Source: Actinomadura cremea (GTDB taxonomy: Bacteria; Actinomycetota; Actinomycetes; Streptosporangiales; Streptosporangiaceae). From it: DNA of 64,000 nt. The notes under the pieces are model-generated. The model did not search any database, was not told where the DNA came from, and worked only from the letters and a program-made list of their open reading frames with translations. Of the stretch, positions 42,556-51,657 are shown piece by piece; the first letter of the stretch is position 1, and each line of letters opens with the position of its first letter. The stretch is from positions 124,001 to 188,000 of the forward strand of contig NZ_BMRF01000008.1 of the NCBI RefSeq assembly GCF_014648495.1, given 5' to 3'. A program made the translations under genes and the position numbers.

Positions 42556-43622
42556 CCGCGCGCGTCCGTGAGGGTCGCGTAGGCGCTGCCGCGCAGGCGG
42601 CGGGACAGGTCGCGCTGGACGCGGCGCGCCCACAGCGGCCCGCCGTAGATCATCCCGGTGTAGCCCTGGACGAGCGTGGCGCCCGCGCGCACGCGCTCCC
42701 ACACGTCGTCGGCGGTCTCGACGCCGCCGACCGAGACGAGCACGAGCCGGTCGCCGACGCGTGCGCGCAGCCGGCGCAGGACGTCGATCGAGCGGTCCCG
42801 GAGCGGTGCGCCGGACAGCCCGCCGGTCTCGGCGGCCAGCTCGGGGCCGGTGCGCAGCCCGTCGCGGCCGATGGTGGTGTTGGTGGCGATGATCCCGTCC
42901 AGGCCGAGGTCGAGGGCGAGATCGGCGACGGCGTCGACGTCGTCGTCCGCGAGGTCCGGGGCGATCTTGACGAGCAGCGGGACGTGCCGGGCGGCGGCGC
43001 CGTCGGCGGCCTCGCGCACCGCGGTCAGCAGCGGGCGCAGGTGCCGGGCGGCCTGGAGGTTCCGCAGGCCGGGGGTGTTGGGGGAGCTGACGTTGACGAC
43101 GAGGTAGTCGGCGAACGGCGCGAGCCGCCGGGCGCTCGCGACGTAGTCGGCGGCGGCCTCCGCCTCCGGGACGGCCTTCGTCTTGCCGATGTTGACCCCG
43201 ACGATCGTCGCCGTGCCGCGCCCGCGCAGCCGGTCGGCGGCGGCCTCCGAGCCCGCGTTGTTGAAGCCCATCCGGTTGACGACGGCCCGGTCGAGCGGGA
43301 GCCGGAACAGCCGGGGGCGCGGGTTGCCGGGCTGCGCGCGTCCGGTCACCGTGCCGATCTCGACGTGCCCGAAGCCGAAGGCGCCGAGCGCCTCGTAGGC
43401 GACGGCGTCCTTGTCGAATCCGGCGGCGAGGCCGAGCGGGCTCGGGAAGTCGATCCCGAACGCGCGGACGGCCAGGGCCGGGTCGCGGGGGACCAGCAGG
43501 CGGCGCAGCAGCGGCGCGAGCCCCGGCACGGACTGGATCGCCCGCAGTGCCCGCATGGTCAGATGGTGCACGGTCTCGGCCGGGACGCGGGCGATGACCA
43601 GTGCGAACAGGAATCGGTACAT
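42552..43622 (-). CDS. pyrD: Dihydroorotate dehydrogenase (quinone), class 2
   Basis: 356 residues. FMN enzyme oxidising dihydroorotate to orotate in pyrimidine synthesis, coupled to membrane quinone. The N-terminal helices ([20 protein letters not shown]) are the class 2 membrane-association domain. Core motifs: [64 protein letters not shown] (catalytic Ser), [12 protein letters not shown] and [20 protein letters not shown]. Length is standard. It is divergent from the DUF6243 gene and convergent on the methyltransferase. Confidence 0.95.
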   Translation of the reverse strand: MYRFLFALVIARVPAETVHHLTMRALRAIQSVPGLAPLLRRLLVPRDPALAVRAFGIDFPSPLGLAAGFDKDAVAYEALGAFGFGHVEIGTVTGRAQPGNPRPRLFRLPLDRAVVNRMGFNNAGSEAAADRLRGRGTATIVGVNIGKTKAVPEAEAAADYVASARRLAPFADYLVVNVSSPNTPGLRNLQAARHLRPLLTAVREAADGAAARHVPLLVKIAPDLADDDVDAVADLALDLGLDGIIATNTTIGRDGLRTGPELAAETGGLSGAPLRDRSIDVLRRLRARVGDRLVLVSVGGVETADDVWERVRAGATLVQGYTGMIYGGPLWARRVQRDLSRRLRGSAYATLTDARG

Positions 43623-43853
43623 CGCCCGCCAGTATCCCAGGAAAAACCCGTCGACGGTTCGGCGGCCTCCCGCCTAGCCTGGCGACATGCTCATGAATGG
43701 CGACGCCACCGCATGGTGGCTTCTTCCGCTGCGGGTGTACCGTCCCCGCTCCGCCGACGTGTCCGGTAGGGACGTGCGCGGCTGACCCCGCCGCGCTCCC
43801 GCGGCCGGACGTGCTGAGATCCTTGAGTACACGAGAACCACGGGAGTGACCAC

Positions 43854-44051
43854 ATGGCCAAGAAGGGCCGAAACGGTTTGCTGGGCGTCGGCGGCCAGCG
43901 CAAGAACGTGTCGCGGCGCGACCTGCGCGGCGACGCGGCGCGGGCGTCCGGGAACGCCGATGAGCAGGCCGCCCAGAAGCGGGAGCTGCTCGCGAAGATG
44001 CGGGAACGCAACGAGCGGGGCTCCGCGGAGGCCGAACAGAACGACGAGTAG
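43854..44051 (+). CDS. DUF6243 family small protein
   Basis: 65 residues from ATG 43854 with GGGAG upstream. A highly basic, Gly-rich start (MAKKGRNGLLGVGGQRKNVS) and a charged helical tail (AAQKRELLAKMRERNERGSA) match the actinobacterial DUF6243 family. No known function; charge suggests RNA or nucleoid association. It is followed by a strong terminator. Confidence 0.82.
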   Translation: MAKKGRNGLLGVGGQRKNVSRRDLRGDAARASGNADEQAAQKRELLAKMRERNERGSAEAEQNDE

Positions 44052-44057
44052 GTAGCG

Positions 44058-44090
44058 CGCGCGCCGGTTCCGTTCCGGGACCGGCGCGCG
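44058..44090. terminator. Strong bidirectional terminator
   Basis: 14-bp stem with one G-T pair, CGCGCGCCGGTTCC (44058-44071) against 44077-44090, 5-base loop. It lies between two convergent genes (stops at 44051 and 44094). Confidence 0.85.
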
Positions 44091-44093
44091 TTG

Positions 44094-44945
44094 TCACGCT
44101 CCCCGGAACATGCGCCGGAGCTGGAGCCGGACGTCGCGGAGCGCCTGCCGGACGGCCCGGTAGGGGACGCCCACGACCACGTTCCACACGGCTCCGACAC
44201 CGCGCCCGACGGGCCGCAGGACGTTCGTCCACAGCCACTTGCACGGGGTGGCGACGAAGATCCGCCAGAGCCACGCCAGGAACCGGGCGGCGTACCGCCA
44301 CGGCGTCACGATCAGCACGTTCCACACCCAGGCGATGCCGCGCCCGATGCCCATGAACATCTTGCCGATCCACACCAGCGGCGGGTAAAGGACGTACTTC
44401 CACAGGAAGACGGCCGGGATCACGATCAGCACGTTCAGCAGCCACACGAGCGGACGCAGCAGCACGAGGTCGAGCAGCCATCCGATCCAGCGCAGCGCGG
44501 CGACGATCCCGTGCCCGATCGGCGTCAGCAGGACCCGGTAGACCCACCGCGCCGGGACGACGAGCAGGTAGTAGAGCGTCACCGCGATGGCGCGTCCGAC
44601 CGGGGCGAGGATCCACGTGTAGAGGGCGTTCCAGACTCCGCCGAGCGCCCGGCCGAGGCCCTTGCCGATCAGGCGGACCAGGTCGTACAGCAGCCGGAAC
44701 GGCAGCACGATGACGAACGCGATCGCGCGCAGCGGGACGACGAGCCACGCGGGCCCCGCCGGCTGCGGCTCGGCCCCCGGACGCGCGGCCCCCGGACGCG
44801 CGCCCGTCCGGTCCGGGCCCGTCCGGTCCGGGTTCGTCCGGTCCGGGTTCGTCCGGTCCGGGTTCGTCGGGTCCAGGTTCGTCAGGTCCTTGCCCGACGA
44901 GTACTTGCGCGTGTTCGCCCGGTCGGCGGGGTCGCCACTGGTCAC
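44094..44945 (-). CDS. Multi-helix membrane protein with N-terminal NPDRT repeats
   Basis: 283 residues from GTG 44945 with GGAGGGAG 7 bases before. The first 50 residues are hydrophilic with a pentapeptide tandem (DPTNPDRTNPDRTNPDRTG). The rest is a series of amphipathic or hydrophobic helices rich in Trp (ALYTWILAPVGRAIAVTLYY; WLLDLVLLRPLVWLLNVLIV; WVWNVLIVTPWRYAARFLAW). The repeating pattern P-(WL)-V-W-N-V-L suggests internal duplication of about 28-30 residues. It may lie along the membrane surface. No family recognised, though similar proteins occur in actinomycetes. Confidence 0.72.
   Translation of the reverse strand: MTSGDPADRANTRKYSSGKDLTNLDPTNPDRTNPDRTNPDRTGPDRTGARPGAARPGAEPQPAGPAWLVVPLRAIAFVIVLPFRLLYDLVRLIGKGLGRALGGVWNALYTWILAPVGRAIAVTLYYLLVVPARWVYRVLLTPIGHGIVAALRWIGWLLDLVLLRPLVWLLNVLIVIPAVFLWKYVLYPPLVWIGKMFMGIGRGIAWVWNVLIVTPWRYAARFLAWLWRIFVATPCKWLWTNVLRPVGRGVGAVWNVVVGVPYRAVRQALRDVRLQLRRMFRGA
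44806..44895. repeat. Six 15-bp tandem repeats coding NPDRT
   Basis: Copies of GTCCGGTCCGGGTTC (44821-44865 three identical, the others with 1-6 changes) form a six-unit array that codes on the minus strand for the pentapeptide repeat. Confidence 0.9.
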
Positions 44946-45137
44946 GGATCTTCTCCCTCCGGCAGGCGCCGCGCGGGCGCGTCCCGTCATCTGACCCGCG
45001 GGAAGCTCGCACGGTTTCACCCGATCGCACCGGGTTCCGGCGTTCACCGTACTGCTCGCCCGATCCGGCACGGCGGCGCGGCTACCGCGGCCACGTGCCC
45101 GAACCGGCGGGTTGATCTTGTCTGGGAGAATCGGGGC

Positions 45138-45824
45138 ATGTACGAACGCTTCGCCCGCGAGTACGCCGCGCACGCCGAGTCCGGCGCGTACAACGCCTAC
45201 TACGACCGTCCGGCCGTGCTCGGCCTCGCGGGCGACGTCGCGGGCGCGACGGTGTACGACGCGGCGTGCGGCCCCGGCCTCTACGCGGCCGAACTCCTCG
45301 ACCGGGGCGCCCGCGTCCTCGGCTGCGACACCAGCCCCACGTTCGTCGAGCTGGCCCGGGAGCGGACGGGCGGCCGCGCCGACCTGCGGGTACACGACCT
45401 CGCCGACCCGCTGACCTGGGTCCCGGACGGCTCGGTGGACCTGGTCGTCCTCGCCCTCGCCGTCCACTACCTCGACGACCCCGGCGCGCTCCTGCGCGAG
45501 TTCCGCCGCGTCCTGACGCCCGCGGGCGCGGTCGTCCTGTCGACCGAGAACCCGGTGAAGGCGTGGCAGCGGCTCGGCGGCTCGTACTTCACCGTCGAGC
45601 CGGTCGAGGAGTCCCTCAGCCCGGACCACGACTGGCCGGTCCGCTCGTGGCGGCGGCCGCTCACCGACCTCACCGCCGCCTTCCGGCGTGCCGGGTTCCT
45701 CATCGAGGAGCTGCTCGAACCGCGTCCCGTCCCCGAGATGGCCGAGCGCTACCCCGACGACTACGCGTCCCTGAACACGTTCCCGGCGTTCATCGCGTTC
45801 CGGCTCGTCCCCGACCCCCGGTAG
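45138..45824 (+). CDS. Class I SAM-dependent methyltransferase (methyltransf_11 type)
   Basis: 228 residues. SAM motif I VYDAACGPGLYAAELLDRGA, motif II ARVLGCDTSPTFVELARERT, then VPDGSVDLVVLALAVHYLDD and REFRRVLTPAGAVVLSTENP. This is a small-molecule O-, N- or C-methyltransferase in the UbiE/COQ5-like group. The substrate cannot be told. It converges on the nitrilase-family gene and overlaps it by 64 bases. Confidence 0.9.
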   Translation: MYERFAREYAAHAESGAYNAYYDRPAVLGLAGDVAGATVYDAACGPGLYAAELLDRGARVLGCDTSPTFVELARERTGGRADLRVHDLADPLTWVPDGSVDLVVLALAVHYLDDPGALLREFRRVLTPAGAVVLSTENPVKAWQRLGGSYFTVEPVEESLSPDHDWPVRSWRRPLTDLTAAFRRAGFLIEELLEPRPVPEMAERYPDDYASLNTFPAFIAFRLVPDPR

Positions 45825-46615
45825 AGGTCGGGGCGGCGGTCGCGCAGCAGATCGTTGCGGGGGCTCGCGGTCTTGTCCCCCGCGTCCGCCAGGTCGACGC
45901 CGGCGACGGCGAACCCGGACGCGCCGGCCTCGGCGAGCGGCCAGCCGTCCGCGCCGACGATCGTGGTGCCGCCCGTCCACCGGACGCCGCGCTCGTCGCC
46001 CGTCCGGTCGCAGCAGGCCACGAACATCCGGTTGACGCGCGCGGCGGCCATCGCGATCACCGCCTCGGGCGGCCGCTCGCCCGCCGGACGGTCCACCAGG
46101 GGCCAGTTGACCGGCGCCGCGACGAGCCGCGCCCCGGCGAGCGCGAGGGCCCGCGTCATCTCCGGGAACTCGAGGTCGTAGCAGATCAGGACGCCGATCG
46201 GACCGGCCGTCGTGGCGACCACCGGGGCGCCTCGCCCGCCGGGCGTGAAGACGTCCTTCTCGGTGTCCCACAGGTGCGTCTTGCGGTAGACGGCGACGAC
46301 CTCGCCCCGGTCGACGACGGCGGCGCTGTTGTAGAGGCGACCGTCCGCGCCCCGCTCGCAGAACCCGCCGACGACCACCGCCCCGCCCGCCGCGCCCGCC
46401 CACGCCGCGAAGACGGGGTCGGCGGGCGTGACGGCGACCGACGCGGCCTCGGCGGCGGAGGCGAACACGTAGCCGGACGTCACCAGCTCGGGCAGCACGA
46501 TGACGTGCGCCCCGAGCGCGGCGGCGTCCCGGACCGCCGCCGCCGACCGCGCCCGGTTGCCCGCCAGGTCGCCGACGACCGGCGCGGTCTGCGCGCAGAC
46601 GATCCGGGTCACCAT
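45761..46615 (-). CDS. Carbon-nitrogen hydrolase (nitrilase superfamily)
   Basis: 284 residues. The catalytic triad is visible: Glu in VIVLPELVTSGYVF, Lys in RKTHLWDTEKDVF and Cys in GVLICYDLEFPE. Members hydrolyse amides or nitriles to acids and ammonia. The spacing is standard. It begins 13 bases after the preceding SnoaL-like gene on the same strand, so it is probably the last gene of the leftward catabolic operon. Start is ATG 46615 or GTG 46612. It overlaps the convergent methyltransferase at the 3' end. Confidence 0.88.
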   Translation of the reverse strand: MVTRIVCAQTAPVVGDLAGNRARSAAAVRDAAALGAHVIVLPELVTSGYVFASAAEAASVAVTPADPVFAAWAGAAGGAVVVGGFCERGADGRLYNSAAVVDRGEVVAVYRKTHLWDTEKDVFTPGGRGAPVVATTAGPIGVLICYDLEFPEMTRALALAGARLVAAPVNWPLVDRPAGERPPEAVIAMAAARVNRMFVACCDRTGDERGVRWTGGTTIVGADGWPLAEAGASGFAVAGVDLADAGDKTASPRNDLLRDRRPDLYRGSGTSRNAMNAGNVFRDA

Positions 46616-46628
46616 GGCCGGGCCGTGC

Positions 46629-47861
46629 TCAGAGCGCGGGCGGGTCGTCGCGCAGGAGCTGCGCGAGGACGTCGAACTCGTTGAACAGCGTCCATTCCTC
46701 GACGATACGGCCGCCGGAGAAGTACAGCTGCGAGATGCCCCACAGGTGGACGCGGCGTCCCGTCGGGCGCCCGTACAGGCCGTGGCCGCGGTGGGTGCCC
46801 GCCGCCGTCCAGCGGACGGACGCCGCGTACCCGTCGCGGTCGTTGCCCATCCAGTACACCTCGTCGACCTGCATGCCCATGTCGGGGAACGTGGCGAGCA
46901 GGTTCCGCGCCATCCCGCGGACGTCCGCGCGCCCGTACCCGGACCGGTTCGACGTCCCGTGCCAGCGGACGTTCGGCGCGTACGCGCGGTCGACCGCGCT
47001 GAGGTCGCGCCGGTTGTAGATGTCGTGGAACAGGGCGCGGACGGTGTGCTCCAGGTCGAACCCGGAACCGTCGAACCCGGCGGGCGGGTCGGCCGCCGGG
47101 TAGGGCTGCGGGCGGCGGCCGCCGACGAGGCGCTCGACCTCGGTGACGCCGCGCTCGCCGAGCGGCACGACGCCGCCCTCGTTGCCGTAGGCGCGGGCGG
47201 CCTCCCGCACGTCGACGCCGAGCTGGGCGAGCTTGGCGGCCGTGTTGTAGAGGACCCACTCCTCGTAGATCTCGTTCTCCCGGACGACGCAGTTCGCGAT
47301 CACCCAGGTCTCCAGCGGCCGACCGGTCGGCGGGCCCCAGCGCCACGGGCCGGTGTGGTGCCCGATGTTGATCGCGCGGTGCGAGGTGACGAACCCGTGG
47401 TCCTCGTCCCCGGCCCAGATGACGTCGTCGGCGTAGTGCCGGACGTCGGGGAAGGCGTTGATCCCCTGGATCGTTCCGCTCACGAGCTGCTCGACGCCGT
47501 ACCGGAAGCCGGTGTCGTCGTAGAGGCGGCAGCCGGGGCTGTAGGTGTCGTAGATGTACCCGACGTCCTGGTCCTCCCAGATGCGGTGGGTGATCCGCAC
47601 GATGTAGTCGACGATGTCGGTGTAGGTGTCCTCGAACCCGCGCATCGGCTGCCTGCGCCCGCCGTGCACCGTCCCCGGGACGTCCGCGCCGTGGCCGGGC
47701 CGGACCGAGATCGCGAAGTCGGACGGCATGGTCCGCCGGACGGGCGCGGACATCGCGACCGCCGCCCCCGGCGCCCGGTCGGCACCGGGCGCGCCGCCGC
47801 CCGTGCCGCCGCCGTGCGCCTCGCCGCCGTTCCGCTCGTCGCGGTGCTCGTCGTCCGCCAT
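46629..47861 (-). CDS. Didomain SnoaL/NTF2-like protein A
   Basis: 410 residues. After a low-complexity Gly/Ala/His-rich start of about 60 residues come two SnoaL-like (NTF2-fold) domains. The first (about 75-200) contains VDYIVRITHRIWEDQDVGYI, GTIQGINAFPDVRHYADDVI and NEIYEEWVLYNTAAKLAQLG. The second (about 270-400) contains RALFHDIYNRRDLSAVDRAY, LLATFPDMGMQVDEVYWMG and GRIVEEWTLFNEFDVLAQL. Such proteins are polyketide cyclases, isomerases or ester cyclases that act on small cyclic compounds, or sensor folds. Both domains keep the closing EEW...N.. signature. A second protein of the same architecture is in the same operon. Role in the pathway unknown. Confidence 0.82.
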   Translation of the reverse strand: MADDEHRDERNGGEAHGGGTGGGAPGADRAPGAAVAMSAPVRRTMPSDFAISVRPGHGADVPGTVHGGRRQPMRGFEDTYTDIVDYIVRITHRIWEDQDVGYIYDTYSPGCRLYDDTGFRYGVEQLVSGTIQGINAFPDVRHYADDVIWAGDEDHGFVTSHRAINIGHHTGPWRWGPPTGRPLETWVIANCVVRENEIYEEWVLYNTAAKLAQLGVDVREAARAYGNEGGVVPLGERGVTEVERLVGGRRPQPYPAADPPAGFDGSGFDLEHTVRALFHDIYNRRDLSAVDRAYAPNVRWHGTSNRSGYGRADVRGMARNLLATFPDMGMQVDEVYWMGNDRDGYAASVRWTAAGTHRGHGLYGRPTGRRVHLWGISQLYFSGGRIVEEWTLFNEFDVLAQLLRDDPPAL

Positions 47862-47894
47862 GTACGTCAGCCTTTCTCTTCGTTCGTGCACGGG

Positions 47895-49211
47895 TCAGCG
47901 GTAACGGGCGAGCCGGAGCGTCGCGGTGGCGCCGTGCGCGGCCATCCCCTCGTACGAGGAGATCACCTCGACGGGCTCGGCCAGCAGCGGGGTCGCCTCG
48001 CGCGCGGCGCGCTGGTAGGTCAGCGGCTTGAGGAACCGCGACACCGACAGCCCGGCGCTGTGCCGCGCGCCGCCCGCCGTCGGCAGGACGTGGTTGGTGC
48101 CCGCCATGCCCTTGTCGGAGTAGGCGACGGTGCTCCACGGCCCGAGGAACGCCGACCCGTAGTTGCGCAGGGCGTCCAGGTACCGGTCGTCGTCGGCGGT
48201 GAGGATCTCGAGGTGCTCGGGGGCGAGGTCGTCCATCAGCGCCACGGCGGTCGCCTCGTCGGCGGCCCAGGTCACCGAGCCGAAGTCGCGCCAGGCGGGC
48301 CCGGCGATGTCGCGGGTCTTCAGCTCCGCGAGCTGCCGCTCGGCCTCGGCGACGACCGCGTGCCCGAGCCGCTCGGACGTGGTGACGAGCGCGGCCGGCG
48401 ACTCGGTGCCGTGCTCGGCCTGCCCGAGCAGGTCCGCGGCGACCAGCTCGGCGTCCGCGGTGTCGTCGGCCAGCACCGCGACCTCGGACGGGCCCGCGAG
48501 CAGGTCGATCGCGACGGTGCCGAACAGCTGCCGCTTGGCCTCCGCGACGTACGCGTTGCCGGGGCCGACGAGCATGTCGACCGGGCGCTCGCCGAGCAGC
48601 CCGAACGCCATCGCGGCGAGGGCCTGGACGCCGCCGAGCACGAACACGCGGTCGGCGCCCGACAGGTGCGCCGCGTACAGGACGGCCGGGTCGGCGCTGC
48701 CGTCCGGACGCGGCGGCGTGCAGGCCACGACCGTCCCGACCCCCGCGGCCTTCGCGACGCCGACCGTCATGCAGGCCCCGGCGAGCAGCGGGAACCGGCC
48801 CGCGGGCAGGTACGCGCCGACGCGCTCGATCGGCACGTACCGCTGCCCGGCGACCAGGCCGGGCGCCAGCTCGGTCTCGAAGTCGGTCAGCCGGGACCGC
48901 TGCTCGCGGGCGAACGCGGCGGTCCGCTCGACGCCGAGCGCGAGCGCGTCCCGCAGCTCGGGCGGGAGCGCGTCGCCGCTGCGCGCGAGGTCGGCGGCCG
49001 GGATCTCGACGTCCGGGCGGTCCCAGCCGTCCAGCTCCCGCGCGTACCGCAGGACGGCGTCCATGCCGCCGGCCTCGATCCCGGCGAGCATCGCCGCGAC
49101 CCGCTCGGCGACGGCCGGGTCGGTCTGCGCGGCCGGACGCGTGGAGCCCGGAGCCTTCAGGATCCGGTAGGACCCTTCGAGCTCGGCGAGCCGGGCGGGG
49201 GAGAAACGCAT
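47895..49211 (-). CDS. Histidinol-dehydrogenase-like enzyme (catabolic type)
   Basis: 438 residues. HisD fold: ERVGAYLPAGRFPLLAGACM, VVACTPP, DRVFVLGGVQALAAMAFG and DMLVGPGNAYVAEAKRQLFG. Zinc ligands are present as Gln and His in DLLGQAEHG and in the C-terminal EGMAAHGATATLRL; the catalytic Glu-His is in LAPEHLEIL. In a biosynthetic his operon this would be HisD, but here it sits with an importer, SnoaL-like proteins and a LacI repressor. Catabolic paralogs oxidise other polyols or sulfonated alcohols in two steps to an acid. A broken second copy is encoded in the divergent operon. Confidence 0.88.
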   Translation of the reverse strand: MRFSPARLAELEGSYRILKAPGSTRPAAQTDPAVAERVAAMLAGIEAGGMDAVLRYARELDGWDRPDVEIPAADLARSGDALPPELRDALALGVERTAAFAREQRSRLTDFETELAPGLVAGQRYVPIERVGAYLPAGRFPLLAGACMTVGVAKAAGVGTVVACTPPRPDGSADPAVLYAAHLSGADRVFVLGGVQALAAMAFGLLGERPVDMLVGPGNAYVAEAKRQLFGTVAIDLLAGPSEVAVLADDTADAELVAADLLGQAEHGTESPAALVTTSERLGHAVVAEAERQLAELKTRDIAGPAWRDFGSVTWAADEATAVALMDDLAPEHLEILTADDDRYLDALRNYGSAFLGPWSTVAYSDKGMAGTNHVLPTAGGARHSAGLSVSRFLKPLTYQRAAREATPLLAEPVEVISSYEGMAAHGATATLRLARYR

Positions 49212-49241
49212 GATGCAACCTCTCGGAATGGGGGGAAACGG

Positions 49242-50279
49242 TCAGTTCGCGGGGGACGGCTCGTCGCCGCGGGCGTACGCGATCTGCGCGAGCACGGAGA
49301 TCTCGTCGTAGATCCGCCATTCCCGGACGACGCGTCCGTCGCGGAAGAGGAACTGGGACGCGCCGAGCACCTCGACCGGCGAGCCCGTCGGCGCCCCGTA
49401 CCGGGGCGTCCCGCCGTAGGCGCCGCGCAGCAGCCACACGACGCCGACCCGCACGCCGCCGTGCGGCGCGGACTCGTGCGCGGCGACGTCGCGAATCTCG
49501 ATCCGGGCGTCCGGGAAGGGGGCCAGCAGGTCGAGGAGGGCGCGCTGGTAGCCGTCCGGGCGGATCACGTCGCGGTGCCCGGTGGTGTGGCAGGTGACGT
49601 CGCGGGCGACGAAGTCGGCGACCCGGTCGAGCCGCCGCCCGTTCCACACCTCCTCGATCAGCCCGAGGACGTGCTCGCACTCGCCGCGCCGCGCCCCGCC
49701 GGCCGGACGGGCGCCCGAGTCGCCGCACGCCAGCGGGTCGGCGGGCGGTTCGCCCAGGCTCCGCTCGCCGCCCGCCGGGAACGCGAGGCCGCGCGCGACG
49801 GCGTCCGGGTCCAGGCCGAGCTGCCGGACGACCGCCAGCTCGTCCCGCACGACCCACTCCTCCTCCATCACGCCGCGCCGGTACAGGCAGGTGGCGATGG
49901 TGCGGGAGACGAACGGGCGGTGCGTCGGCGGCCCGTAGGCGGAGACGCCCGTGTGGGTGCCCGCGCTGAACACGCGGTGGGAGCTGACGAACGCGTCGTC
50001 GCCCCGGGCCTCCCACACGACGTCGTCGGCCTGCCCGACCCGGTCCGGGAACGCGCTGATCTTCTGCAGCGTGGACGACACGACCGGCTCGACGCCGCGC
50101 ACGGTCCCGTAGGCGCCGTGGACGATCGAGTCCGCCGCGTAGTTCTCGCGGATCAGCCCGACGCCGCGCCGCACCCAGATGCGGTCGGTCCACTCGGTGA
50201 TGAACTCCTCGGGGTCGCGGTACGGCGCGTACGCGATCTCCTTGAGGGCGGTCTCGGGCGGGTTCGGGGCGTCAGCCAC
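49242..50279 (-). CDS. Didomain SnoaL/NTF2-like protein B
   Basis: 345 residues from GTG 50279, overlapping the binding-protein stop by 8 bases. Same two-domain plan as protein A. Domain 1 (about 25-150) has FITEWTDRIWVRRGVGLIRE, STLQKISAFPDRVGQADDVV and GVMEEEWVVRDELAVVRQLG. Domain 2 (about 200-335) has HVLGLIEEVWNGRRLDRVAD and GRVVREWRIYDEISVLAQI. The paralogs have diverged strongly, so they may be two enzymes of one pathway or form a heteromer. No signal peptide. Confidence 0.8.
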   Translation of the reverse strand: MADAPNPPETALKEIAYAPYRDPEEFITEWTDRIWVRRGVGLIRENYAADSIVHGAYGTVRGVEPVVSSTLQKISAFPDRVGQADDVVWEARGDDAFVSSHRVFSAGTHTGVSAYGPPTHRPFVSRTIATCLYRRGVMEEEWVVRDELAVVRQLGLDPDAVARGLAFPAGGERSLGEPPADPLACGDSGARPAGGARRGECEHVLGLIEEVWNGRRLDRVADFVARDVTCHTTGHRDVIRPDGYQRALLDLLAPFPDARIEIRDVAAHESAPHGGVRVGVVWLLRGAYGGTPRYGAPTGSPVEVLGASQFLFRDGRVVREWRIYDEISVLAQIAYARGDEPSPAN

Positions 50280-51657
50280 TGGTCTCCTCGATCTGCTGGA
50301 CGCGGGCGGCGGCCGCCTTCAGTTCGGACCGGACGTCCCCGCCGTGCGCCATCTTGTTGATCGCGACCTCGAGGGTGTCCTGGAACTGCGGCCAGTTGAT
50401 GGACGTCGGGATGACGCGGCCGTTGCGCAGCGCCTCGTACTGGAGCTTCGGGATTCCGCCGTTGGCCTCGTTGACCTCGGGGTCGAGCATGTTGGAGGTG
50501 TGCACGGCGATGCTCGTCGCCCGGTCCGGCTTCGACTTGTCCAGCGCGACGGCCCGCTCGGTCTCCGGGTTGGCCACCCACTTGAGGTACTCCCAGGCCG
50601 CGCCCTGCTTCTCGGAGCTGCGCAGCACGCCCATCAGCCACGTCATGCCGTAGGGCACGCGCTCCTTGCCCTTCCAGCCCGGAAGCTGCGCGGCCTTGAC
50701 GTTGCGCGCCACCTCCGGCTCGACCTTCGCCGGGTTGGTGAAGTCGTCGTACTGCCAGGTCCAGGTCAGGACGGTGTCGGCCTGCCCCTGCTCCAGCGAC
50801 TGGGTGGCGTCGGTCTCGGTCCAGTTCGCCGAGGCGCGCGGGCTGTACTCCTTGCGGATCATCTCGATGTACTTCTCGGTCGCCTCGACGCCCTGCGGGC
50901 TCGTGAACGCCACGTTCCCGCCGGCGTCGAACAGCTCGCCGCCGTTGCTCCACAGCATCGACAGCCAGGTGAACAGGTTCTGGCCGCTGCCCCGCCCGTA
51001 CTGGCCGGCGATGGGGTACCGGGGGCTCGACTCCTTCAGCTCCGCGAGCTGCCCCATGTACTCGTCCCAGGTCTCCGGCGGCTCGAACCCGAACTTCTCG
51101 TACACGTCCTGCCGGTAGTACATCGCGTACGCGTAGCCCCGGAACGGCAGCCCGTACGTGGTGCCGGGGTCCCCGGCGGTCGCGGCCTCGCGGAACGGCG
51201 GCGGGTAGTCCTCCAGCGTCATCCCCGCCCGCTCCATCACCCCGTCGAGCGGCTGCACGCCGAGCCGGACGGACGCGCCGAACGCGTCCGTCCAGGCGAC
51301 CAGGTCGTAGGTGCCGGTGCCGAGCGCGCTCTCCGCGACGATCTTCTGCAGGAACGACTCGTACGGGATGTTGGCCCACTCGACCTCGATGCCGGTCCGC
51401 TTCGTGAACTCCGCGCCCGTCCGCTCCTGCAGGCCGAGGAACTGGGCGGTGGTGTTGCAGCAGGTCAGCAGCCGGATCTTCGTCCCGTCGTAGGGCTTGC
51501 CGGTGCGGAGCCCGAGGTCGTCGACGGGGCCGGCGCGCACGACGTCGGCCAGCTCGTGGCGGTCGGCGGCCGTCCCGCACCCGGCGGCGGCCAGCGCGAC
51601 CGCGAGCGCGGCCGCGGCGGGACGGGACGCCCGGTGGCGCAGGAACCCTCGCTTCAC
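50272..51657 (-). CDS. Carbohydrate-type ABC transporter substrate-binding lipoprotein
   Basis: 461 residues from GTG 51657, overlapping the permease stop (GTGA). Signal peptide with lipobox LAAAGC. It is a cluster 1 (sugar) binding protein: FTKRTGIEVEWANIPYESFL near the start, DLVAWTDAFGASVRLGVQPL, and YGLPFRGYAYAMYYRQDVYE. Aromatic residues typical of sugar sites occur in TWTWQYDDF. It is third in the operon after two permeases, an unusual order. The ligand may be a sugar, polyol or uronate-like acid. Confidence 0.9.
   Translation of the reverse strand: MKRGFLRHRASRPAAAALAVALAAAGCGTAADRHELADVVRAGPVDDLGLRTGKPYDGTKIRLLTCCNTTAQFLGLQERTGAEFTKRTGIEVEWANIPYESFLQKIVAESALGTGTYDLVAWTDAFGASVRLGVQPLDGVMERAGMTLEDYPPPFREAATAGDPGTTYGLPFRGYAYAMYYRQDVYEKFGFEPPETWDEYMGQLAELKESSPRYPIAGQYGRGSGQNLFTWLSMLWSNGGELFDAGGNVAFTSPQGVEATEKYIEMIRKEYSPRASANWTETDATQSLEQGQADTVLTWTWQYDDFTNPAKVEPEVARNVKAAQLPGWKGKERVPYGMTWLMGVLRSSEKQGAAWEYLKWVANPETERAVALDKSKPDRATSIAVHTSNMLDPEVNEANGGIPKLQYEALRNGRVIPTSINWPQFQDTLEVAINKMAHGGDVRSELKAAAARVQQIEETSG

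Noticed and set aside
47895-49211. Calling this gene the biosynthetic hisD
   Set aside because: No other his genes are near, and it lies in a transporter-linked catabolic operon. HisD-like is the safer name.
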